Of a DNA stretch of 64,000 nt, positions 59,204 to 64,000 are shown piece after piece. The position numbers were made by a program, and so were the translations under genes. The DNA comes from Prevotellaceae bacterium UBA2738. GTDB taxonomy: Bacteria > Bacteroidota > Bacteroidia > Bacteroidales > Bacteroidaceae. Below the pieces are notes generated by a model. That model saw nothing but the letters and a program-made list of their open reading frames with translations. It was not told the DNA's origin and made no database searches. Every line of letters begins with the position of its first letter. The stretch's first letter is position 1. Location of the stretch: assembly GCA_002353585.1 (NCBI GenBank), contig DEJW01000040.1, positions 54,447 through 118,446 of the forward strand. The letters are read 5' to 3'.

Positions 59204-61099
59204 CTATTTGTCTTTCTCGGTGTCCCCTATTTCTTTTGTAGCCTCAATGAGCCACTGCTTGTCTGCCTCGTCGCTGAGGTGGGTCAAGAGCGTTTCCCTT
59301 ACTCTCTTGTGATACTGGTTGAGCCACTCCACCTCCTTCGTGGTGAGCATGGAGAAATCTATCGGCGCAGTGTCGATAGGGCAGAGGGTAAGGGAGTTCA
59401 TAGTGCATAGTTCATAGTTCATAGTTTGGTTCCCGTTAACGTTCCCGTTCCCGTTCCCGTTGATTATCATCACATTCTCCGTCCTTATACCAAACTTGCC
59501 TTCGAGGTATATGCCTGGCTCGTCAGTCACCACCATACCTGGATGCAGGGGGGCAGGAAACCACTGCTGGTGGATGCGATGAGGTCCTTCATGCACACAC
59601 AGTCGCCATCCCACTCCGTGACCAGTGCCGTGCATGTAGTTGTAGCCGCCCTTCCATACCTCCGAGCGCGCTATGGCATCTATCTGTGTGCCACAGGTGC
59701 CGTCAGGGAATGGTGTGGTGGCAAGGGCTATGTTAGCCTTCAGCACACAGGTGTAGGCATGTCTCATCTCGTCTGTCACTGGTCCGAGGGCTATGGTGCG
59801 AGTGATGTCTGTAGTGCCACAGGTGTATTGTGCTCCCGAGTCTATGAGCAGCAGTCCCTCTGCCCTTAGTGGGGCATCCGTCTCAGGTGTTGCCATATAG
59901 TGCACTATCGCCCCGTGAGCGTTGTAGCCACAGATGGTGGAGAAAGAGAGGTCGAGGCATTCAGTACTCTCCCTGCGCAACTGCTCCAGTTTGTCGCTGA
60001 CACTTATCTCCGTCTGTCCGCCCTGTTCCACAGCTGGTTTCAGCCACCTCAGAAATCGCACCATCGCTATGCCGTCGAGCACCATCGACTTATGGAAACC
60101 CTCTATCTCCTTCTGGTTCTTCACAGCCTTGAATGCCATCACGGGGCTTGCGGCATCCACAGCATGCTCCTTCACCTTATTATATATAGAGTAGCTGGTG
60201 GTCTGTGGGTCTATGAGCACCCTGCCGTCTGTCTTCGCTATGGTGCTAAGGAATTCGCCGTAGGGCTTCACGTTCACGTTTGCCTCATACAGCAGCGCCT
60301 TGGCATCGGCATTCAGCATGCCGTCGGCAAAGAGTGTGGCTTCATCGAGCGTTATGAGCAGATTGCTTATAAACACAGGTGTCATCTTCACGTCGCTGCC
60401 CCTCAGGTTCAGTGTCCATGCTATGCCCATCAGGTCGGTCAGTATGTGTGCATCGCAGTGCTGCTCCCTCATCACCTCACGAATGCGGTGCAGTTTGCTA
60501 CCCACACTCTCGCCTATCCACTCACGCTCCACACCGTATATGGGGTTTGACGGAATGGCAGGACGGTTCGTCCACAGTCTCTTGGCTATGTCATAGTCTG
60601 TGCGCAGGGTTACGCCAATCTTGCGCAGTTCCTTGCCCATCTGCATCGCCTCGCTGTAGTTTATCACCATACCGTCAACAGCCACCACCCTGCCGTTTGC
60701 CACTGACATCTTCCTCAGCAGCCACTCAGTAATGGTAGGTGTCTCAGGCAGTCCTTCCTTCATAAGGACGAAGCCCCCGTTTTGCCCCAGCGAAGCGTTT
60801 GAACTTCCTTGAACCAGCGAAGCGTTTGAACTTCCTTGAACCAGCTCGCTTTGCGAGCGACTTGAACTGCGAAGCTCCATTTCCGCCTGAATAAAATATC
60901 GTGAGTCAGTCCACAGGGCTGCCTCGTCGAGTGTCACCACTGCCGTGCCGGCACTACCCGTAAACCCCGTAATCCACTGGCGTGTCTGCCAGTGTTCAGG
61001 CAGATATTCGCTGTTGTGTGGGTCGCTGGTAGGGAAGATTACAGCATCAATCTTCTCCGTGCGCATCTCCTGGCGCAGAATGTTCAGGTCATAGTTCAT
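59204..61099 (-). CDS. Xaa-Pro aminopeptidase (aminopeptidase P family) with in-frame repeats
   Basis: 631-residue M24B metallopeptidase removing N-terminal residues before proline. Two creatinase-like N-terminal domains precede the pita-bread catalytic domain, whose metal ligands are seen in LLIDSGAQYTCGTTDITRT, GTGHGVGWRLCVHEGPH and MVVTDEPGIYLEGKFGIRTENV. It is longer than relatives because of two repeat-encoded inserts: about residues 77-105 (two VQGSSNASL copies, from a 27-nt DNA repeat) and 546-569 (NGNGNGNVNGNQTMNYELCT). Both keep the frame and lie outside the metal site. Its start codon also lies in a TTCATAGTTCAT word. Confidence 0.9.
   Translation of the reverse strand: MNYDLNILRQEMRTEKIDAVIFPTSDPHNSEYLPEHWQTRQWITGFTGSAGTAVVTLDEAALWTDSRYFIQAEMELRSSSRSQSELVQGSSNASLVQGSSNASLGQNGGFVLMKEGLPETPTITEWLLRKMSVANGRVVAVDGMVINYSEAMQMGKELRKIGVTLRTDYDIAKRLWTNRPAIPSNPIYGVEREWIGESVGSKLHRIREVMREQHCDAHILTDLMGIAWTLNLRGSDVKMTPVFISNLLITLDEATLFADGMLNADAKALLYEANVNVKPYGEFLSTIAKTDGRVLIDPQTTSYSIYNKVKEHAVDAASPVMAFKAVKNQKEIEGFHKSMVLDGIAMVRFLRWLKPAVEQGGQTEISVSDKLEQLRRESTECLDLSFSTICGYNAHGAIVHYMATPETDAPLRAEGLLLIDSGAQYTCGTTDITRTIALGPVTDEMRHAYTCVLKANIALATTPFPDGTCGTQIDAIARSEVWKGGYNYMHGTGHGVGWRLCVHEGPHRIHQQWFPAPLHPGMVVTDEPGIYLEGKFGIRTENVMIINGNGNGNVNGNQTMNYELCTMNSLTLCPIDTAPIDFSMLTTKEVEWLNQYHKRVRETLLTHLSDEADKQWLIEATKEIGDTEKDK
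59397..59462. repeat. TTCATAG micro-repeat plus GTTCCC/GTTAAC hexamers, in frame
   Basis: Four TTCATAGT-type words (59399-59427) followed by GGTTCCCGTTAAC and three more GTTCCC hexamers (to 59462), all inside the aminopeptidase coding sequence. Confidence 0.88.
60787..60862. repeat. 27-nt direct repeat and hairpin inside the aminopeptidase gene
   Basis: Two identical 27-nt units (60787-60813 and 60814-60840, each starting CCAGCGAAGCGTTTGAAC) followed by a third variant carrying hairpin GCTCGC-TTT-GCGAGC (60844-60858). Confidence 0.93.
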
Positions 61100-61121
61100 A
61101 ATTCTTAATTAAGTTTCTCCG

Positions 61122-61153
61122 CAAAGTTACATTTTTTCAGCGATACCTCCAAA
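61122..61153 (-). promoter_or_regulatory. Promoter of the aminopeptidase gene
   Basis: Minus-strand TTTG (61150-61153), 20 nt, TAACTTTG (61122-61129); ATG at 61099. Confidence 0.82.
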
Positions 61154-61166
61154 TAAATTTAAAAAA

Positions 61167-61291
61167 ACAACTCGGACAACAAAGGACAATTAAGTTTTGG
61201 TATTTCAGCGAACCCGCTGAAATGAATAAAAACAGTTTAGCAGGTTTGCTAAACTGACCTCTATTAAGTTGTTTTATGTTGTCCGAGTTGT
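61167..61291. repeat. 125-bp compound palindrome, MITE-like
   Basis: Terminal 15-bp perfect inverted repeats ACAACTCGGACAACA (61167-61181) and its complement (61277-61291) enclose two perfect hairpins: ATTTCAGCG-AACC-CGCTGAAAT (61202-61223) and CAGTTTAGCA-GGTT-TGCTAAACTG (61233-61256). Non-coding, in a 422-bp gap; the remainder of that gap holds a small CCCTA/TAGGG hairpin (61313-61342) and micro-repeats. Confidence 0.88.
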
Positions 61292-61420
61292 CTTCTTGAT
61301 TTCTACTTTGGGAAATCCCTACCACGCTTTAGGGTTTTTATCCACCCTGTTTAGGATGTTTCCCTTTGGTGGGGTGAAAAAAATGCTGAACTTTGCACCA
61401 GACAAAAGAACAAAAAGGTT

Positions 61421-61497
61421 TGAGATTTGAGGTTTGAGGTTTGAGATTTGTCCTCTATCTCCCTCTAACTCCCTCTAACTCCTTCTCACTCCTAAAT
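61421..61497. repeat. GGTTTGAGATTTGA and CTAACTCC micro-repeats
   Basis: Four GGTTTGA/GATTTGA words then four CTAACTCCCT words, directly upstream of the His-rich gene. Confidence 0.75.
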
Positions 61498-61521
61498 ATA
61501 AAAACTTAAAACGTAACGGAT

Positions 61522-61815
61522 ATGAAAAAGATTTTTACACTCGCACTGATGACCGTAATGACTATTTCGGCAAATGCACTAAGTTTCACCTTAGTAAGTA
61601 GCAACAACAATACAGCTGTGGTACTGAGCAACAACGATGTCCGTCCAGTATATCACCGCACGGTGGTGGCTCCAGCACCAAGGGTAGAGGTGGTAAGGGT
61701 TAAGCCAGTGCCTCCACGTGTGAAGCATCACAAGCATCACGTAAGGCATCATCATGCACCAGCACCAGCTCCTACATGGAGAGATGCCGCTGTCCGCCCT
61801 CACCACATCAGATAA
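61522..61815 (+). CDS. Small secreted His-rich protein
   Basis: 97 residues: signal peptide MKKIFTLALMTVMTISANA, a short Asn/Ser-rich region, then a Pro/Val/Arg stretch and a His-rich tail (KHHKHHVRHHHAPAPAP; RPHHIR). At least 14 His in the last 40 residues suggest periplasmic binding of zinc, nickel or copper (inference); no metal transporter is adjacent. Family not recognised. It lies downstream of a repeat-rich leader. Confidence 0.7.
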   Translation: MKKIFTLALMTVMTISANALSFTLVSSNNNTAVVLSNNDVRPVYHRTVVAPAPRVEVVRVKPVPPRVKHHKHHVRHHHAPAPAPTWRDAAVRPHHIR

Positions 61816-61902
61816 GATAATAGTTGTTTGATTAGTTTAGATTATGAAAAGGAAAGGGGAGCCTCACTTACTTGTGTGGTTCCCCTGTTTCAATAGGATA
61901 GT

Positions 61903-62001
61903 TATCGTAGCGGGCATCGCCCGCGTATCGTAGTGGCGTAGCCACGTATCGTAGCGCAGCGTATCGTTCCCGTTCCCGTTCCCGTTAACGTTAACTTAAC
62001 G
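61903..62001. repeat. Modular hairpin array B after miaB
   Basis: TATCGTAG, hairpin CGGGC-ATC-GCCCG (61911-61923), CGTATCGTAG (61924-61933), hairpin TGGC-GTA-GCCA (61934-61944), CGTATCGTAG (61945-61954), hairpin CGC-A-GCG (61955-61961), TATC, then GTTCCC hexamers and GTTAAC words up to the miaB stop codon at 62002-62004. Confidence 0.94.
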
Positions 62002-63561
62002 TTAAACTTCTTCTCCGAAGAGCGTTGCGCTGGTAGAGCCCGTAATCCTTACCCTTACCAGGTCGCCAATGTGGTGGTTGCCCTTATCGAATACCACCAT
62101 CTTGTTCTGGCTCGTCCTACCGCATAGTTGCTCACGTGAGCGCTTGCTGTAGCCCTCCACCAGCACCTCAAACTCCTTGCCCTCGTCAGCCTTGTAGCTG
62201 ATGGCAGACAGCTCGTTCTGCAGGGCAATCATCTCGTTCAGTCTGCGTATCTTCACCTCCTCAGGCACGTCGTCAGGCAGGTGCTTAGAGGCGTAGGTGC
62301 CAGGGCGCTCGCTGTATTTGAACATGAAAGCAGAGGCATAGCCCACCTCCCTCATCAGCGACAGCGACATCTGGTGGTCCTCCTCCGTCTCGCTGTGGTA
62401 TCCCACGAATATATCCGTCGTTATGGCACATTCAGGCACTATGCGCTTAATCGCCTCCACCCTGCCCATATACCACTCACGGGTGTATTTGCGGTTCATC
62501 AGTTTCAGAATGCGGTCTGAGCCACTCTGCACAGGCAGGTGTATGTGCTTACACACATTAGGATAGCGTGCAATCACCTCCAGCGTCTCGTCGCTCATAT
62601 CCTTAGGGTGCGACGTAGTGAAGCGCACCCTCATCTTAGGCACCGCCTCAGCCACCATAGCAAGGAGTTTGGGGAAAGTAATAGACTCACCCCCAACCCC
62701 TCTCTTGGAGAGAGGGGAGGAGTATGTATTATCTTCCTGTGATAAAGTAGATGAGACAGTTTGTAATCGTTCCCCTCTCTCCAATAGAGGTGAGGAGTAT
62801 GCATCTTCTTTCAGCGATGAATTAGTAGAGGACTCTTGTAGTTGTTCCCCTCTCTCCAAGAGTTTCTGCCCCTCGGGAAACGAGGGGATTAGAGGGGAGT
62901 TGGTTAGGGGTGAGTCTACCTTATAGGAGTTCACATTCTGCCCCAGCAGAGTCACCTCCTTAAATCCGCGAGCCTCCAGATCCTTCACCTCGCGCATTAT
63001 GCTCTCCACATCCCTTGAGCGCTCCCTGCCTCGGGTGTAGGGCACTATGCAGTAGTGACAGAAGTTGTTGCAGCCACGCATAATGCTCACGAAGCCCGAC
63101 AGATGTGAGCCGTGCGCCCTCTGTGGCAACACATCCTTATACGTCTCCGTGGTCGATAGCTCAGTGTCTATGGCGTTCTGTCCCAGTTCGCACTGAGCTA
63201 TCAGGTCAGGCAGCTGCATATATGAGTCAGGTCCAGCCACCAGGTTAGCGTGGTGGTTCTGTATCAGGTCGTCCTTCACTCGCTCAGCCATACAGCCCAG
63301 CACCCCGATGATCAAGCTATGGTTAGCGTTAACGTTCCCGTTCCCGTTCCTGCGCTTGCGCAGGTTATTGAGCGCCTCCAGTCTGTGGTAGATTTTATTC
63401 TCTGCATTCTCTCTCACCGAACAGGTGTTCAGGAACACTGCATCAGCCTCCTCCACCGATTCGCACAGCTCATATCCAGCCATCTGCATTATCGATGCCA
63501 CCACCTCAGAGTCTGCCACATTCATCTGGCAGCCGTATGTCTCTATATATAGTTTCTTCAT
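62002..63561 (-). CDS. miaB: tRNA methylthiotransferase MiaB with large repeat insert
   Basis: Radical-SAM enzyme that adds the 2-methylthio group to i6A37 of tRNAs. From ATG at 63561 (MKKLYIETYGCQMN) it has 519 residues, against roughly 440-460 in relatives. Seen: UPF0004 domain with cysteines in YGCQMN, LNTCSVREN and VLGCMAER; radical-SAM motif RGCNNFCHYCIVPYTRGRERSR; and a C-terminal TRAM domain ending LFGEEV. About 79 extra residues (213-291; SPLLERGE and SPLSKRGVGGES repeats) sit within the radical-SAM domain, plus NGNGNVNANH near residue 75, both repeat-encoded and in frame. Upstream ATG at 63678 is rejected because of the promoter at 63570-63600. Confidence 0.92.
   Translation of the reverse strand: MKKLYIETYGCQMNVADSEVVASIMQMAGYELCESVEEADAVFLNTCSVRENAENKIYHRLEALNNLRKRRNGNGNVNANHSLIIGVLGCMAERVKDDLIQNHHANLVAGPDSYMQLPDLIAQCELGQNAIDTELSTTETYKDVLPQRAHGSHLSGFVSIMRGCNNFCHYCIVPYTRGRERSRDVESIMREVKDLEARGFKEVTLLGQNVNSYKVDSPLTNSPLIPSFPEGQKLLERGEQLQESSTNSSLKEDAYSSPLLERGERLQTVSSTLSQEDNTYSSPLSKRGVGGESITFPKLLAMVAEAVPKMRVRFTTSHPKDMSDETLEVIARYPNVCKHIHLPVQSGSDRILKLMNRKYTREWYMGRVEAIKRIVPECAITTDIFVGYHSETEEDHQMSLSLMREVGYASAFMFKYSERPGTYASKHLPDDVPEEVKIRRLNEMIALQNELSAISYKADEGKEFEVLVEGYSKRSREQLCGRTSQNKMVVFDKGNHHIGDLVRVRITGSTSATLFGEEV
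62686..62920. repeat. Palindromic CCCCTCTC / GAGAGGGG repeat cluster inside miaB
   Basis: Three CCCCTCTCT-type blocks about 75 nt apart, including perfect hairpins CCCCTCTC-TTGGA-GAGAGGGG and CCCCTCG-GGAAA-CGAGGGG, and a GAGGAGTATG direct repeat. All is in the miaB coding frame. Confidence 0.88.
63318..63352. repeat. GTTAAC/GTTCCC hexamer repeat inside miaB
   Basis: GGTTAGCGTTAACGTTCCC followed by further GTTCCC units; in frame, encoding NGNGNVNANH. Confidence 0.85.
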
Positions 63562-63569
63562 TTCGCCTG

Positions 63570-63600
63570 CAAAGGTACAAAAACGAGAGCAAAGCACAAA
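63570..63600 (-). promoter_or_regulatory. Promoter of miaB
   Basis: Minus-strand TTTG (63597-63600), 19 nt, TACCTTTG (63570-63577), immediately before the ATG at 63561. Confidence 0.82.
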
Positions 63601-63748
63601 ATAAATCTTGTTTATTTTTGCTTTGCCGAGTGCTGACACCTTGTCTCCCAAGAGACCAAGGTACAAAAACGAGAGCAAAGCACAAAATAAATCTTGTTTA
63701 TTTTTGCTTTGCCAAGTGCTGACACCTTGTCTCCCAAGAGACCAAGGT
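63572..63748. repeat. 86-bp tandem duplication upstream of miaB
   Basis: Units 63572-63657 and 63658-63743 differ at one base (GCCGAG versus GCCAAG), with a third partial AAGGTAC start at 63744. Each unit contains the GCAAAGC...GCTTTGC inverted repeat and the miaB -33 region; the second copy's -7 box reads TACCTTGG instead of TACCTTTG. Confidence 0.93.
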
Positions 63749-63769
63749 ACTAAAAATATGTCAAACTAA

Positions 63770-63808
63770 CAAAAAAGACTGCAACCAGCCTTAGCCGATT
63801 GCAGTCCA
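63770..63808 (-). terminator. Terminator of the smalltalk gene
   Basis: Minus-strand GACTGCAA...TTGCAGTC stem with an inner GGC/GCC-rich loop, followed by TTTTTTG. Confidence 0.82.
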
Positions 63809-63846
63809 ACCTAAATTGCGCGTCTCAAATTTACTCGCAGAGCGAG

Positions 63847-63948
63847 TTAGAGGTGACTAACGCAACTGGAGGTAGTCAGTATAGTACAGATTGCCGTTAG
63901 TATAGCGTTGATGATAACGCTCCAATTCTTCTTTGCTTCTTCAGACAT
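63847..63948 (-). CDS. Smalltalk protein (33-residue membrane peptide)
   Basis: The peptide reads MSEEAKKNWSVIINAILTAI followed by CTILTTSSCVSHL: a charged start, one hydrophobic helix and a C-terminal SSC-type tail, matching the smalltalk family of small Bacteroidales proteins, which often lie beside HU-like and N-acetylmuramoyl-L-alanine amidase genes. A strong terminator follows. No function is established for the family. The upstream partner gene would lie beyond the right edge. Confidence 0.8.
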   Translation of the reverse strand: MSEEAKKNWSVIINAILTAICTILTTSSCVSHL

Positions 63949-63949
63949 A

Positions 63950-63983
63950 ACTTTTTACTTTTTACTTTTTATTTTTTACTTTT
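63950..63983. repeat. CTTTTTACTTTTTACT micro-repeat
   Basis: Four CTTTTTA-type heptamers directly upstream of the smalltalk start. Beyond it the last bases could encode the end of another minus-strand gene, but too little is visible. Confidence 0.65.
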
Positions 63984-64000
63984 AAAAGCGAAGCCCCATT

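Noticed and set aside
63562..63678. 39-residue N-terminal extension of MiaB
   Set aside because: The miaB promoter lies inside this stretch, and the conserved protein starts at 63561.

Overview
The window reads as a chromosomal stretch of a Bacteroidota bacterium, most likely a Prevotella-like member of the Prevotellaceae (inference). Seen directly: at least ten genes are preceded by the Bacteroidota promoter pattern TTTG-N19-21-TAnnTTTG, Shine-Dalgarno sequences are mostly absent, and lineage-typical families occur (Wzi, PF14905 barrel, propeller-AraC regulator, short AICAR transformylase, YARHG, a smalltalk peptide). No rRNA, tRNA, CRISPR array, transposase or prophage was seen.

Layout. 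1-1806: P1B metal ATPase, cut by the left edge. 1985-7688: tripartite RND efflux operon. 7738-14739: housekeeping and envelope genes (GluQ-like enzyme, alpha/beta hydrolase, class II aldolase, PepSY-like protein, HhH/barrel protein, orphan class II RNR-type domain). 14916-19424: membrane pyrophosphatase, Wzi, lipocalin-like lipoprotein. 19425-20051: repeat-rich non-coding region ending in a promoter. 20052-30165: AT-rich exopolysaccharide/O-antigen operon (Wzz, Wzx, polymerase, three GT4 transferases, WbsX, initiating sugar transferase) closed by an SGNH hydrolase and a shared terminator. 30214-34659: reverse operon of YARHG protein, nitroreductase-like lipoprotein and TonB-type barrel. 34771-39379: AICAR transformylase, small basic protein, LptF/G permease, aminotransferase. 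39618-46165: ExbB-ExbD-ExbD-TonB, then PstS-like lipoprotein, TPR protein and HAD phosphatase. 46166-51498: pectate lyase with a one-component membrane regulator. 51691-56717: sulfur cluster (TtcA, Lrp, MetY, CysK) and an HD hydrolase. 56766-63948: NhaD antiporter, small envelope proteins, aminopeptidase P, His-rich secreted protein, MiaB and a smalltalk peptide.

The most unusual signal is a system of short modular repeats rather than any single gene. Constant words (CGTATCGTAG or CGTTTCGTAG; CCTGAGCACC plus GGAGCGCAAGAA; GGGAAC/GTTAAC hexamers) alternate with 9-15 nt hairpins whose two arms always match each other but differ from module to module. Arrays lie in probable 5' leaders (metY, cysK), after stop codons (miaB, cysK, lrp) and in frame inside coding sequences (ttcA, gluQ, pepP-like, miaB, the propeller regulator). 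All four copies of one roughly 45-bp member flank ttcA, metY and cysK. A second array with the same logic, a constant GCATTAC word plus 14-nt mostly palindromic variable segments at exact 21-nt spacing, lies upstream of the polysaccharide operon. Simple micro-repeats mark many gene ends and supply the stop codons of several genes. The in-frame insertions recall the Rickettsia palindromic elements, but the sequences and architecture seen here differ.
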